Notes under the pieces: generated by a model
What the model saw: only the letters and a program-made list of their open reading frames with translations
What the model was told of the DNA's origin: nothing
Databases searched by the model: none
Made by a program: the position numbers and the translations under genes
In this document: piece after piece, positions 1 to 9,492 of the stretch
How the letters are laid out: the number at the start of each line of letters is the position of its first letter
Position numbering within the stretch: the first letter of the stretch is position 1
NCBI RefSeq assembly: GCF_019430885.1
Contig: NZ_JAHYBZ010000001.1
Span: forward strand, 806,001-870,000
DNA length: 64,000 bases
DNA from: Roseomonas alba
Lineage (GTDB): Bacteria > Pseudomonadota > Alphaproteobacteria > Acetobacterales > Acetobacteraceae
Direction of reading: 5' to 3'

Positions 1-734
1 GGCGGCAGCGAGGGCAGGTGCGGCGAGGTGATGTGCAGGACATCGGCGCCATGGGCGGCGAGCGTCCGCCCCGCGACCGGCCCGGCGATCACCCGCGTCA
101 GGTCCAGCACGCGGATGCCGGCCAACGGCCGCGCGGCCAGCGGCGGCAGTGGCGTCGGCGGCGCATCCCCGATGCGTTCCAGGATGACCGGCGGCAGGGC
201 AGCGATCGCCTGGCCATGCGGGTGCGCGGCCCATTCTTCCAGGCTGCGGGTCATGGTGCCGACCCCGCCCGCCTCGTTCACCGCCGTCTCGGCGTCCTCG
301 GCGCGCCAGGACTGCAGGGCGGCGGTCACCGACTCACGGTCATAGGTGCAGCCGAAGCGCTTGAGCACCGCGTCGCGGTGATGCGGGAAATTCGTGTGCA
401 GCCGCAGCCAGCGGCCGTCGCCGCAGCGATACAGGCCGGCGATGCGGTCCCAGCCCTCATGCACCTCCTGCCCATCGACGCGCAGATGGCGCTCGGAATG
501 GAATTCGGTCAGGGCATGGGCCATGTCGACGGCCACGCGTTGCGCCGGCCCGCCGCGCGCCTGATGGACGGCCGCCGCCGCGACGGCGGAAGCGGCGATG
601 GACGCGACCGCCGATGTGCCCACGGCGAAGGTCGAGGGCTGCACCGGGTCGGCCCCGGTCAGGCTGGTCTCAGATGGCGGCACGCCGCCCAGGGCGAGCA
701 GGTCGGCGAGCGCGATGTCTGGCGATGTCCTCAT
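1..734 (-). CDS. CaiB/BaiF-type CoA-transferase, C-terminal part cut by window edge
   Basis: The first 244 residues of a family III CoA-transferase that runs off the left edge of the window. Residues 204-232 read LAGIRVLDLTRVIAGPVAG followed by RTLAAHGAD, the signature that normally sits at the extreme N-terminus of CaiB/BaiF enzymes and lines the CoA site. Here about 200 residues precede it. They include a second CaiB-like stretch (RVAVDMAHAL near 67, then a GLYRCGDGRWLRLHTNFPHH block near 100-119), so the protein looks like a two-module or rearranged version. The catalytic Asp lies outside the window. It follows the acyl-CoA synthetase on the same strand after 47 nt, suggesting one transcript for acid activation and CoA exchange. 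The substrate is unknown. Confidence 0.85.
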   Translation of the reverse strand, partial: MRTSPDIALADLLALGGVPPSETSLTGADPVQPSTFAVGTSAVASIAASAVAAAAVHQARGGPAQRVAVDMAHALTEFHSERHLRVDGQEVHEGWDRIAGLYRCGDGRWLRLHTNFPHHRDAVLKRFGCTYDRESVTAALQSWRAEDAETAVNEAGGVGTMTRSLEEWAAHPHGQAIAALPPVILERIGDAPPTPLPPLAARPLAGIRVLDLTRVIAGPVAGRTLAAHGADVLHITSPHLPSLP

Positions 735-781
735 GCCCGGAGCCTCGCGCCGCGCGGCGCGGGCGTCCAGGGGGGGGGAGG

Positions 782-2509
782 CTAGGCCGTGTACATGGCC
801 TCCACCTCGGCCTGGCGGGCCTCGATCGCGGCGCGGCGCTTCACCTTCATGGTCGGCGTCAGCAGGCCGTTCTCGATGGTGAAGGGCTCGGTGGGTGCGA
901 AGTGGCGGATGCGCTCGATGGTCGAGAGCTTGCCGTTCACCCGCCGCACCGCATCGCCGATCTTCGCCGCCATGCCTTCGGCCGGGACGATCAGGGCGAC
1001 GAGGGCGGGCTTGCCTTCGCCGGCGACGACGGCGTGGTGGATCTCCGGTTCGGCCATCAGCAGGGATTCGATCTTGGCGGGGCTGACCATGTCGCCGCCC
1101 AGCGTCTTGATGAAATCCTTCTTGCGGTCGGTGATGCGCAGGAAGCCGTTCTCCAGCGCGCCGATGTCGCCGGTGTGCAGCCAGGGGTCGGGGTCGCCGG
1201 GCAGGGGCGTCAGCGCGGCGGCGGTGGCCTCGGCATTGCCCCAGTAGCCGGTCATGACGAGTTCGCCGCGCACCAGCACCTCGCCATCCTCGGCGATGCG
1301 GCATTCGACGCCCTTGAGGGGGCGGCCGACCGTGTGGCGGTCATTGGCCCAGGGGACGTTGACGCTGATGACCGGCCCGGCCTCGGTCTGGCCATAGCCC
1401 TGCAGCACCGGCAGGCCGAGGGCGAGGAAGAAGCCGGACAGCTCCGGGTCGAGCCGCGCGCCGCCCGAGACCATGGCGAGCAGCTTGCCGCCGAAGCGGT
1501 CGCGCGATTTCTGCCGCACCAGGCGGTCCAGCACGGCATCTTCCAGCCGTTCCAGCAGGCCGAGCTTCGGCCCGTCCATCTTCCGCAGGCCCAGGGCCAG
1601 CGTCCGGTCGAACAGTTTCCGCTTGAACGGAGGTTCCTTTTCGAGCCCCAGCAGGATGCGGCCGCGCAGCACCTCGAACAGGCGGGGCACGGCGGTCAGC
1701 ACGGCGGGCTGGATCTCGGCGAGTTCATGCGCCAGCCGATCGGCGCCGCGGGAATAGACCACCTCCATCCCCACCGAGGGCAGCAGGAAGCCGCCCACGG
1801 TATGCTCGTAGGAATGCGACAGCGGCAGGAAGGAGAGATACGGCTTGCCCGCGAAGCCGAGCCGCTCCGCGAGCGGCGCCACCCCGTCCCGGTTCGACAG
1901 CAGCGCACGATGCGGCAGCATCACCCCCTTGGGCACGCCCCCGGTGCCGGAGGTGTAGATCAGGCAGGCGAGGCTCTCTCGCGGGGCATTCTCGGCCTCG
2001 GCGGCCAGCATGGCGGGGTCTCCCGGGGTCCCCAGCGCCTCCTCCCAGTGATGGGTGACGAGGCCGGGCGCCGAGGGCGCATCCTCGCAGCAGATCAGCA
2101 GGTCGAGGCCGTTCGCCAGTTCCGCGCCGGCGAGCACCTTCTCGGCCAGCTTCCGGGTCGAGACGATCGCCACCCGCGCCCCGGAGTCGCGCAGGATATG
2201 CGCATGGTCGGAGGGCAGGTTGGTGGTGTAGGTCGGCACGGTCACGCCGCCCATGGCCATGATGGCCGTGTCGGCGACCGGGAATTCCGGCCGGTTCTCG
2301 CTGACCAGCATGACGCGGTCGCCGGGGCCGATGCCGCGTGCCCGCAGGAAGGCCGCCACGGAGGCGACCTGCACGGCGAAATCGCCCCAGCGCAGGGAGT
2401 GCCAAGCGCCGCCCTTCCAGTGGCGGAACAGGGGACGATCGGGGGTTTCGGCGGCCAGTTGCAGCATCATCGCCGGCAGCGTCGGCCAGCGTCCCGGCGA
2501 TGGGCTCAT
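782..2509 (-). CDS. AMP-forming long-chain acyl-CoA synthetase
   Basis: A 575-residue member of the adenylate-forming (ANL) superfamily, which converts a fatty acid, ATP and CoA to acyl-CoA, AMP and PPi. The nucleotide loop LIYTSGTGGVPKG lies at about 183-195. YGQTEAGP, TGDIG and the hinge/lysine region DRKKDFIKTLGGD follow in order. The layout is that of FadD15/FAA1-type bacterial long-chain ligases. The start is the ATG at 2509, preceded by a GGGAGAGA ribosome site; an in-frame ATG 17 codons upstream lacks one. It diverges from the M3 peptidase and lies upstream of the CoA-transferase. A run of nine G lies just after its stop. The acyl substrate is not readable from the sequence. Confidence 0.9.
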   Translation of the reverse strand: MSPSPGRWPTLPAMMLQLAAETPDRPLFRHWKGGAWHSLRWGDFAVQVASVAAFLRARGIGPGDRVMLVSENRPEFPVADTAIMAMGGVTVPTYTTNLPSDHAHILRDSGARVAIVSTRKLAEKVLAGAELANGLDLLICCEDAPSAPGLVTHHWEEALGTPGDPAMLAAEAENAPRESLACLIYTSGTGGVPKGVMLPHRALLSNRDGVAPLAERLGFAGKPYLSFLPLSHSYEHTVGGFLLPSVGMEVVYSRGADRLAHELAEIQPAVLTAVPRLFEVLRGRILLGLEKEPPFKRKLFDRTLALGLRKMDGPKLGLLERLEDAVLDRLVRQKSRDRFGGKLLAMVSGGARLDPELSGFFLALGLPVLQGYGQTEAGPVISVNVPWANDRHTVGRPLKGVECRIAEDGEVLVRGELVMTGYWGNAEATAAALTPLPGDPDPWLHTGDIGALENGFLRITDRKKDFIKTLGGDMVSPAKIESLLMAEPEIHHAVVAGEGKPALVALIVPAEGMAAKIGDAVRRVNGKLSTIERIRHFAPTEPFTIENGLLTPTMKVKRRAAIEARQAEVEAMYTA

Positions 2510-2595
2510 CGGATTGCGTCTCTCCCGCGGTTTCCCGTCACATCGGGATGTGGTTCGCACATTACGATGGGGGCGCCTATATGGGGGGCGTGATC

Positions 2596-4416
2596 ATGCG
2601 CACTCTCCCCACCCCCGCCTTCGCCCCCCTGGATGCCGGTGCCGCCGAGGCGCCGCTGCCTGTCTGGGACCTCTCCGACCTCTATGCCGGGCCGGACGAT
2701 CCGAAGCTCGCGGCCGATCTCGACCGCACCGAGGCCGATGCCGCCGCCTTCGAGGCACGGCTCGCCGGCAAGCTCGGTGGCCTGACCGGCGACGCGCTCG
2801 CCGCCGCCATCGCGGAATACGAAGTGCTGTGGGAGCGGCTCGGCCGGGTGACGTCCTATGCCGGGCTGCTATTCAGCTCGGATGCGCAGAACCCGGAGAA
2901 TGGCCGCTTCTACCAGACGATGCAGGAGCGGGTGACCACCATCTCCTCCCGCATGTTGTTCTTCACCCTTGAGATCAACCGACTTGAGGATGCGGCGCTC
3001 GAGACGAAGGTGAAGGGCTCGGCGGCGCTGGCCCATTGGCAGTCCTGGCTGCGCGATCTGCGCGTCTTCCGCCCGCACCAGCTCTCCGACGAGGTCGAGA
3101 AGCTGCTGCATGAGAAGGAGGTCGCCGGGGCCTCCGCCTGGAACCGCCTGTTCGACGAGACCATCGCGAACATGAAGGTGCCGGTGGATGGGGAGGAACT
3201 GACCGTCTCCGCCGCGCTGAACCGCCTGTCCGACCGCGACCGGGATGTGCGGGCGGCGGCGGCGAAGGGCGTCTCCGCGGCCTTCGGGGAGCGGGTGCGG
3301 CTGTTCAGCCTGGTCACCAACACCCTCGCGAAGGACAAGGAGATCGACGACAAGTGGCGCCACTATCCGCGCCCGGGATCGTATCGAAACCGCGCGAACA
3401 TGGTCGAGGACGAGGTGGTGGACGCGCTGGTGAGTGCGGTGACCTCGAACTATGCGCGGCTGTCGCATCGCTACTATCTGATGAAGGCGAAGTGGCTCGG
3501 TCTGCCGAAGATGCAGCACTGGGACCGCAACGCCCCGCTGCCGGACGAGGATGATCGCCGCATCCCCTGGCCCGAGGCGGTGGAGCGCGTGCTGACCTCC
3601 TACGCCGCCTTCAGCCCGGAGCTGTCGGCGATCGGCAAGCGCTTCTTCGACAAGCCCTGGATCGACGCCGCGCTGCGGCCGGGCAAGGCGAGCGGGGCCT
3701 TCGCGCACCCGACCGTGCCGTCCGCGCATCCCTATCTGCTGCTGAACTACCACGGCAAGCAGCGCGACGTGATGACGTTGGCGCATGAGCTGGGGCATGG
3801 CGTGCACCAGATCCTGGCCGGCGCGCAGGGCTACCTGCTGTCCTCGACGCCGCTGACGCTGGCCGAGACCGCCTCCGTCTTCGGCGAGATGCTGACCTTC
3901 CGCGCCGTGCTGGATGCCGAGACCGACCCCAGGGCTCGCCGCACCATGCTGGCCGGCAAGGTCGAAGACATGCTGAATACGGTGGTCCGGCAGATCGCCT
4001 TCTACCGCTTCGAGACGCTGCTGCATGACGAGCGCCGCAAGGGCGAGGTGTCGTCGGAGCGCATCGGCGAGCTGTGGATGCAGGTGCAGACGGAAAGCCT
4101 AGGCCCGGCCTTCGAGTTCACCCCGGATTACGCGGTCTACTGGGCCTATATCCCGCACTTCATCCACACGCCCTTCTATGTCTATGCCTACGCCTTCGGG
4201 GATTGCCTGGTGAACGCGCTGTACGGCGTGTATCGCGACGGGTCGGTGCCGGATTTCGAGGCGAAGTACCTCGACATGCTGCGCGCCGGCGGGACGAAGC
4301 GTCACAAGGAGCTGCTGGCGCCCTTCGGGCTGAATGCCGCCGATCCGGCGTTCTGGAACAAGGGCCTCGACGTGATCAGCGGCTTCATCGACGAGATCGA
4401 ACGCGCCGATGGCTGA
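2596..4416 (+). CDS. M3 family oligoendopeptidase (PepF-like)
   Basis: A cytoplasmic zinc metallopeptidase of 606 residues that cleaves short peptides. The HExxH zinc site is AHELGHGVHQ at residues 396-405, with the downstream glutamate helix in LAETASVFGEM, as in family M3. The C-terminal region (YWAYIPHFIHTPFYVYAYAFG) matches the PepF/M3 clade rather than thimet oligopeptidase or Dcp. The start is taken at the ATG at 2596 because it has GGGGGG five to ten bases upstream; an ATG at 2581 is possible. Its stop overlaps the next gene by 8 nt, so the two are probably co-translated. No signal peptide is visible. Confidence 0.9.
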   Translation: MRTLPTPAFAPLDAGAAEAPLPVWDLSDLYAGPDDPKLAADLDRTEADAAAFEARLAGKLGGLTGDALAAAIAEYEVLWERLGRVTSYAGLLFSSDAQNPENGRFYQTMQERVTTISSRMLFFTLEINRLEDAALETKVKGSAALAHWQSWLRDLRVFRPHQLSDEVEKLLHEKEVAGASAWNRLFDETIANMKVPVDGEELTVSAALNRLSDRDRDVRAAAAKGVSAAFGERVRLFSLVTNTLAKDKEIDDKWRHYPRPGSYRNRANMVEDEVVDALVSAVTSNYARLSHRYYLMKAKWLGLPKMQHWDRNAPLPDEDDRRIPWPEAVERVLTSYAAFSPELSAIGKRFFDKPWIDAALRPGKASGAFAHPTVPSAHPYLLLNYHGKQRDVMTLAHELGHGVHQILAGAQGYLLSSTPLTLAETASVFGEMLTFRAVLDAETDPRARRTMLAGKVEDMLNTVVRQIAFYRFETLLHDERRKGEVSSERIGELWMQVQTESLGPAFEFTPDYAVYWAYIPHFIHTPFYVYAYAFGDCLVNALYGVYRDGSVPDFEAKYLDMLRAGGTKRHKELLAPFGLNAADPAFWNKGLDVISGFIDEIERADG

Positions 4417-5779
4417 CAAGGACGGCAGCACGCTGTTCGGGGAGGCGCGGCGCATGCTGCGCACCTCGAGCGCGGTGGGCGGCATCGCCGCGCGCGTCGC
4501 CGGCCAGCGCCTGTTCGGCATGAAGACCGACAAGGCCGCGCATGCGGAGGATCTGAAGGCCATCCTCGGCGGGCTCAAGGGCCCGATGATGAAGGTGGCG
4601 CAGTTCCTGTCCACCGTGCCGGACGCTCTGCCGCCCGAATATGCGAAGGAATTGGCAACGCTGCAGGCCAATGCTCCGCCCATGGGCTGGCCTTTCGTGC
4701 GGCGGCGCATGGCGAGCGAACTCGGTCCGGCCTGGGAAGCGAGGTTCGCGTCCTTTGAGCGTGAGGCGGCTGCTGCGGCGTCCCTCGGTCAGGTGCATCG
4801 CGCCGTGCTGCCCGACGGCACGCGCGTCGCGTGCAAGCTGCAATATCCGGACATGGCGTCGGTCGTGGAGGCCGATCTGCGGCAGCTCAAGATCGCCATG
4901 GCGCTGTACCGCCGCATGGACCCGACGCTCGAGAACGACGAAGCCTATATCGAACTGTCCGACCGGCTGCGGGAGGAACTGGACTACACGCGGGAAGCGG
5001 CACAGCAGCGCCTCTATGGGCTGATGCTGAAGGATGCACCCGGCGTGCGCGTCCCGACCCCGGTGGAGGGCTTCTGCACCAAGCGGCTGCTGACCATGAC
5101 CTGGCTCGATGGCCATGCCATCCAGGCGCGCATCGACGAGAACCCGCCGCAGGAGGAGCGCAACGCCTATGCCCGCGCGCTGTTCCGTGCCTGGTATCTG
5201 CCGCTGTATCGCTACGGCGTCATTCATGGCGACCCGCATCTGGGGAACTACCAGGTCCGCGGCGACTGCCCGGAGAATGACGGGTTCGGGATCAACCTGC
5301 TCGATTTCGGGGTGATCCGCGTCTTCCCCGCACCCTTCATCGGCGGCGTCATCATGCTCTACGAGGCGATGCGCGATGATGATTTCGACAAGGCCGCCGA
5401 GGCCTACCGCATCTGGGGCTTCCGCGACCTGAAGCGCGAGACGATGGAAGTGCTGAACACCTGGGCGCGCTTCCTCTACGAGCCGCTGCTCGATGCGCGG
5501 GTGCGGCCGATCCAGGTGACGGATGATCCGAACTACGGCCGCAAGATCGCCGAGGAGGTCCATGCCGGCCTGAAGCGGACCGGCGGCGTGCGCGTGCCGC
5601 GCGAATTCCCGCTGATGGACCGCGCGGCGATCGGGCTGGGGTCGGTGTTCCTGCGGCTCGGCGCGAAGCTCAACTGGCACGATCTGTTCCACGAGCTGGT
5701 CGCTGATTTCGACGCGGTGAAGCTCGCGGAGCGGCAGACGGCGGCACTGGTCGAGGCGGGCGTGCCGGCGGGAGCCTAG
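4409..5779 (+). CDS. ABC1/UbiB-type atypical kinase
   Basis: A 456-residue protein of the ABC1 (ADCK/COQ8/UbiB) family, whose members are ATPases supporting ubiquinone biosynthesis. The family KxGQ motif appears as KVAQ at residue 62 (MMKVAQFLSTVPDALPPEY), so the glycine is replaced by alanine. The alanine-rich nucleotide loop is AAAAASLGQVHRA, the ATP lysine lies in VACKLQYP, the catalytic loop is HGDPHLGNYQV and the metal-binding motif is LLDFGVIR. It lacks the C-terminal transmembrane pair of E. coli UbiB, so it resembles the shorter AarF/COQ8-like proteins. It overlaps the peptidase gene upstream. COQ9 elsewhere in this window fits a ubiquinone-using host. Confidence 0.88.
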   Translation: MADKDGSTLFGEARRMLRTSSAVGGIAARVAGQRLFGMKTDKAAHAEDLKAILGGLKGPMMKVAQFLSTVPDALPPEYAKELATLQANAPPMGWPFVRRRMASELGPAWEARFASFEREAAAAASLGQVHRAVLPDGTRVACKLQYPDMASVVEADLRQLKIAMALYRRMDPTLENDEAYIELSDRLREELDYTREAAQQRLYGLMLKDAPGVRVPTPVEGFCTKRLLTMTWLDGHAIQARIDENPPQEERNAYARALFRAWYLPLYRYGVIHGDPHLGNYQVRGDCPENDGFGINLLDFGVIRVFPAPFIGGVIMLYEAMRDDDFDKAAEAYRIWGFRDLKRETMEVLNTWARFLYEPLLDARVRPIQVTDDPNYGRKIAEEVHAGLKRTGGVRVPREFPLMDRAAIGLGSVFLRLGAKLNWHDLFHELVADFDAVKLAERQTAALVEAGVPAGA

Positions 5780-5884
5780 AGCATTTCCGGCGAACTTCCG
5801 TTCAGCTGCAATGCTCTAGGCATTTGTTTTTGCGAGCATCTTCACCCGTCCAGATGAGTTCATCCGGATAGGATCTGCTCTGGG
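5778..5884 (+). repeat. Dispersed ~107-nt repeat, family C, copy 1
   Basis: The element begins inside the stop codon of the kinase gene. It has inverted ends AGAGCATT (5778-5785) and AATGCTCT (5810-5817), then a tail containing TTTTTGCGAGCATCTTCACC and TTCATCCGGATAGGATCTGC. A reverse-oriented copy lies at 16221-16327, and a decayed tail lies near 31693-31745. The AGAGCATT end can fold back and may terminate the upstream transcript. Confidence 0.75.
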
Positions 5885-5960
5885 CGCGTGACGATGTCCG
5901 TGGGAGCAGCGGCATGGCGCGTCATCCGTTGATGATCGGCTTGCTTCCGCGGGCGAAGAT

Positions 5961-6013
5961 CGGAGGGGCTCTGCCCCTCCGAACCACCCCGCCAGGGGAT
6001 TGGATCCCCTGGA
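5961..6013 (+). repeat. Two-hairpin intergenic repeat, family A
   Basis: Hairpin 1 is GGAGGGGC-tct-GCCCCTCC (5962-5980). The linker is GAACCACCCCG, and hairpin 2 is CCAGGGGAT-TGG-ATCCCCTGG (5992-6012), followed by ACCGC. The same architecture recurs at 22382, 44416, 52447 and, reversed, at 54896. An inverted partner lies at 6131-6187, so this gap of about 440 nt is a pair of family A elements around a spacer. No gene is visible in the gap. Confidence 0.8.
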
Positions 6014-6130
6014 CCGCAGTCCGTTGGCGCCGGACGGGAAGGTTGTGCTTCGAGCCCCGGGGCGTTTCGGGCGCGGGAGCGGGCCATGGTGTTTCATGCC
6101 TCCCGTGGCGCACGGCGCCATGTGGAGGTT

Positions 6131-6187
6131 TGCAAAGGCCCTTCGGCCTTTGGCGGGGTGGTGTTTGGAGAGGCGGCGTCCCTCCAC
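6131..6187 (-). repeat. Family A repeat, inverted partner
   Basis: Read on the minus strand, hairpin 1 is a weakened GGAGGGAC-type stem (6167-6185). The CCACCCCGCC linker follows, then hairpin 2 built from AAAGGCC and GGCCTTT (6134-6151). It faces the element at 5961-6013 and ends 33 nt before the stop codon of the glycosyltransferase. Confidence 0.7.
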
Positions 6188-6219
6188 CTCTACAGTGGAC
6201 GTGCCAGGGCCATCTGGCG

Positions 6220-7593
6220 CTACCGCGCCCAATAGGCCAGCTGGCTCGTGTAGTAGCCGCGGAAGACGACCCAGATCGGCCCGCCGCAGGCGATGTTCCG
6301 GTTCGCGAGATCGACCATCACCGCGTTCCGGTCCTCGTTGGACATGTTCGCAAGATCGAGCGCACCCGGGGGCTCGCAGGCTTCCGGCGGCGGCACTGCG
6401 GGGGCTTCGGCGAGGCGGGTCCGCAGCTCGGCCAGCCGGACTCCGATGATGTTCAGCGCCTGGCTCGACACGATCAGGGCGGCGATGCCGCAGAGCGCCC
6501 ATCCCAGCAGCGGCGTCAGGCGGGCCCAGAGACGTGCCGCTTCGGCCCAGAACCAGACGACGCCGATGGCGACCAGCGCGATCGAGCCGACCCATTGCCG
6601 CGGCAGGATCCAGTAATCCGCCATATAGGAGATCCAGCCGATCAGGACCGAGAGGAGGAGGGACAGCAGGACGAGCAGGGCCGGGGCCTGCAGCCGCGCC
6701 GCGCTGCCGCGCAGGCCCGCCGGCAGCAGCAGCGCGCCCATCGCGGCGGCGGTGAAGATGGCGGCGATGGCATAGCTGCCGTCGAGGAACTGCGTGTGGC
6801 TGTAATTGGTGAAATTCGCCAGCGGGCCCTGCTGGCGAAGCCATTCGAAGGGGTCCAGGCCGAGATTGGGCTGGCCCCGCAGCCAGGTGAGCGCGCCGAG
6901 CAGCAGATACAGGCCGGCGCCGAGGGCCACCAGGCCGGGATTGGCGAAGCGGATCAGGGAGCGCAGGCTGAACGCCTCATGTGTCACCGCCCGATGATGG
7001 ACATAGGCGACGAGGCACACGACCGGCCAATAGACTGCGAAGTAGACATGCATGGTCGTACCGAAGACGGCCGTGAAGATGCCGAAGAGGAGCATGCCCC
7101 AGCTTTCCGGATGCTGCGGCCTCGCGACGTAGTAGAGCAGCAGGCCGGCCGAGGCGGCCGGGATCGGAGCATAGGGGCGCGCTTCGCCCAGAAGATACAT
7201 GAGGAGATGCTGGCCGGTCAGGGCAGCGACCACGACGATCTGCCACAGGACCGAGAAGCCGAGGACCCGGAACAGCATGATGGCTGAGGAGAACAGGAAC
7301 ACGCCGGACAGGATCGACGGCAGGCGCAGCAGCGTCGCGTCGAGCCCGAGATAGTTCAGCGTCCAATAATTCAGGATGATGTAGATCCCGGTCTGGCCGT
7401 GCTGGATGTTGTCGGCCGTTGCCAGGAAAAGGGACCAGGCTTCGCGCGTCGTGGGCTCGGCCGCGTAGGCGAAATGCGTGAATTCATCGATCCAGATCGG
7501 CCGGCCGAGCGAGGCATGCAGGCCCACGGCTCCAAGGCCGAGGAGAAACGGCAACGCGCACGCGACCGCATGCACGGCACGGGACACTGTCAT
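6220..7593 (-). CDS. GT-C type membrane glycosyltransferase-like protein
   Basis: A 457-residue polytopic inner-membrane protein. After the first hydrophobic segment (about residues 5-25) comes RPIWIDEFTHFAYA. An acidic DE pair in this first periplasmic loop is typical of GT-C enzymes using polyprenyl-phosphate sugars (GT39/ArnT/PMT-like), where it is catalytic. About ten further hydrophobic segments follow. The C-terminal third is periplasmic-looking and holds two cysteines. The start is the ATG at 7593, directly before the hydrophobic segment; upstream in-frame sequence has no signal. No sugar-nucleotide or lipid-carrier genes are adjacent, so donor and acceptor are unknown. A purely structural or transport role cannot be excluded. 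Confidence 0.65.
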   Translation of the reverse strand: MTVSRAVHAVACALPFLLGLGAVGLHASLGRPIWIDEFTHFAYAAEPTTREAWSLFLATADNIQHGQTGIYIILNYWTLNYLGLDATLLRLPSILSGVFLFSSAIMLFRVLGFSVLWQIVVVAALTGQHLLMYLLGEARPYAPIPAASAGLLLYYVARPQHPESWGMLLFGIFTAVFGTTMHVYFAVYWPVVCLVAYVHHRAVTHEAFSLRSLIRFANPGLVALGAGLYLLLGALTWLRGQPNLGLDPFEWLRQQGPLANFTNYSHTQFLDGSYAIAAIFTAAAMGALLLPAGLRGSAARLQAPALLVLLSLLLSVLIGWISYMADYWILPRQWVGSIALVAIGVVWFWAEAARLWARLTPLLGWALCGIAALIVSSQALNIIGVRLAELRTRLAEAPAVPPPEACEPPGALDLANMSNEDRNAVMVDLANRNIACGGPIWVVFRGYYTSQLAYWAR

Positions 7594-7927
7594 GATGCTC
7601 CCAACATCCGCACGCAGGCGCGCGCTTCCGATACGAGGTGGTGGCGGCGGCTGATACATACGGTTACGGGTGCGGGATTCCGGCGTCAAGAGCGCCGTTC
7701 CTGGCTCTCGTCGGGGGCGGCGGGGCACGTCGCGCGGCGGGCTGACGCCATCCCGGGGCTGCTCCACTCCACAGGGTTTCGGGCTGCGACGGACCACGGG
7801 GATGGGCACCGAGCGGTGCGCGGAACCAGGCAGCGCAGGGCGGAAAACGTCTTCCGGTTGCGCTGGACACCCTGCACCGCCCCCTGTAGGTCGCAGGGAC
7901 GGAATTGGGCGCAGGGAGACCTCCCGC
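7594..7927. other. Intergenic region before pntAA
   Basis: A 334-nt divergent gap between the membrane glycosyltransferase and pntAA. It must hold both promoters. I see no convincing gene, repeat-family copy or riboswitch. A short CCCTG/CAGGG inverted repeat lies near 7881-7897, shortly before the pntAA ribosome site. Confidence 0.5.
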
Positions 7928-9079
7928 ATGAAGCTTGCGGTCCTGAAGGAACGGCGGAGCGGAGAGACCCGCGTCGCGGCAACGCCTGAGACGGTGAAGA
8001 AACTCATCGCCATGGGCCTCGATGTCGCGGTGGAGGCCGGGGCGGGCCTGGCCTCCGGCTTCACCGATGCCGCCTATGCCGAGGCCGGGGCCGCGATCGG
8101 GGCGGACGCCGCGACGGTGCTGTCCGGCGCCGGCATCGTGTTCAAGGTCCGCGCACCTCTCGGCACCGGGGAAGACGCGGTGGACGAGCTCGCGCTGATC
8201 CCGCGCGGGGCGCTGCTGATCGGCACGCTGGGCGCCGATCCGGCGATGGCCGGCACCTATGCGAGGCTCGGCCTCGATGCCTGCGCCATGGAGCTCGCAC
8301 CGCGCATCACCCGGGCGCAGTCGATGGACGTGCTGTCCTCCCAGGCCAATCTCGCGGGCTACCGCGCGGTGATCGAGGGCGCGGCCGCCTACGACAAGGG
8401 CTTTCCGATGATGATGACGGCGGCCGGCACGGTGCCCGCCGCCAATGCCTTCATCATGGGCGCGGGCGTCGCCGGGCTGCAGGCCATCGCGACGGCGCGG
8501 CGCCTCGGCGGGCGAGTCTCCGCGACCGATGTGCGGCCGGCGGCGAAGGAGGAGATCAAGTCCCTCGGCGCGTCCTTCGTCGGCTACGAGGATGAGGAGA
8601 GCAAGGCGGCCCAGACGGCGGGCGGCTACGCCAAGCAGCTCTCGGCCGAGTTCTATGCGAAGCAGGCCGAGGTGGTGGCCGCCCACATCGCCAAGCAGGA
8701 TGTCGTGGTCTGCACCGCCCTGGTGCAGGGCCGCAAGGCGCCGACGCTGGTCACCGCGGCCATGGTCGCGTCGATGAAGCCGGGATCGGTGATCGTGGAC
8801 ATTGCCTCGGATGCCGGCGGCAATTGCGCGCTGACGCGGCCGGGCGAGATGATCGTGACCGAGAACGGGGTGAAGATCCTCGGCTTCACCAACTGGGCGG
8901 GGCGGCTGCCGGCGGCGGCCTCGGCACTCTATGCGCGCAACCTGCTCACCTTCCTGTCCACCTTCTGGGACAAGGAGGCGAAGGCGCCGAAGCTGCCGGA
9001 GGAGGACGACATCGTGAAGGGCGTCACACTCACCCGCGGCGGCGCCGTGGTGCATCCGTCGATGAAGTCGGCGGCATAA
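7928..9079 (+). CDS. pntAA: NAD(P) transhydrogenase subunit alpha, part 1 (dI)
   Basis: The 383-residue soluble NAD(H)-binding domain I of the proton-translocating transhydrogenase, which makes NADPH from NADH using the proton-motive force. It starts [20 protein letters not shown], the AlaDH/PNT N-terminal signature. The Rossmann region [18 protein letters not shown] follows near 178-195, and the mobile-loop region [13 protein letters not shown] comes later. The start at 7928 has GGGAGA upstream. It is followed by pntAB after 13 nt and pntB after a further 4 nt, the three-subunit arrangement known from Rhodospirillum rubrum and relatives. Confidence 0.96.
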   Translation: MKLAVLKERRSGETRVAATPETVKKLIAMGLDVAVEAGAGLASGFTDAAYAEAGAAIGADAATVLSGAGIVFKVRAPLGTGEDAVDELALIPRGALLIGTLGADPAMAGTYARLGLDACAMELAPRITRAQSMDVLSSQANLAGYRAVIEGAAAYDKGFPMMMTAAGTVPAANAFIMGAGVAGLQAIATARRLGGRVSATDVRPAAKEEIKSLGASFVGYEDEESKAAQTAGGYAKQLSAEFYAKQAEVVAAHIAKQDVVVCTALVQGRKAPTLVTAAMVASMKPGSVIVDIASDAGGNCALTRPGEMIVTENGVKILGFTNWAGRLPAAASALYARNLLTFLSTFWDKEAKAPKLPEEDDIVKGVTLTRGGAVVHPSMKSAA

Positions 9080-9092
9080 GGGGGCAGGGACG

Positions 9093-9488
9093 ATGAACGC
9101 AACCGAACTCGCCAACCAGGCGCAGGCCGCGGCGCAGCGCGCGCTGGAACTGGCCGCGCAGGCGCGGATCGCCGCCGAGGCCGTGGCCCCGGTCGCCGCG
9201 GCGGCCGAGCCCTTCCTCTATCTGCTGACGATCTTCCTGCTCGCCTGCTTCGTCGGCTACCACGTGGTGTGGAACGTCACCCCGGCGCTGCATTCGCCGC
9301 TGATGGGCGTCACCAACGCCATTTCCTCGGTGATCGTGGTGGGCGCGATGCTCGCCGCCGGCACGGCGGATACGACGATCGCGCGGATCTTCGGCTTCAT
9401 CGCCGTGACGCTTGCCGCGGTGAACATCTTCGGCGGCTTCATGGTGACGCGGCGCATGCTCGCCATGTTCAAGAAGAAGGGGAGCTGA
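9093..9488 (+). CDS. pntAB: NAD(P) transhydrogenase subunit alpha, part 2
   Basis: A 131-residue membrane subunit supplying the first transmembrane helices of domain II. An Ala-rich amphipathic N-terminus precedes [20 protein letters not shown], then two more hydrophobic segments ending in [18 protein letters not shown]. This HTPLMSVTNAISS-type region reads [20 protein letters not shown] here, which is diagnostic for the family. It lies between pntAA and pntB on one transcript. The start ATG at 9093 is preceded by GGGGGCAGGGA. Confidence 0.95.
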   Translation: MNATELANQAQAAAQRALELAAQARIAAEAVAPVAAAAEPFLYLLTIFLLACFVGYHVVWNVTPALHSPLMGVTNAISSVIVVGAMLAAGTADTTIARIFGFIAVTLAAVNIFGGFMVTRRMLAMFKKKGS

Positions 9489-9492
9489 GCCG

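Noticed and set aside
771-779. Run of nine G as a programmed frameshift site
   Set aside because: It lies between the synthetase stop codon and the CoA-transferase start, outside any coding frame.
614-2593. Long open frame (659 codons) opposite the acyl-CoA synthetase
   Set aside because: A mirror frame caused by high GC; it is rich in His, Gln, Arg and Gly with no domain, and the opposite strand has all ANL motifs. Similar long mirror frames oppose the M3 peptidase, pnt, nrdJ, livM/livH, selO and rnr genes.
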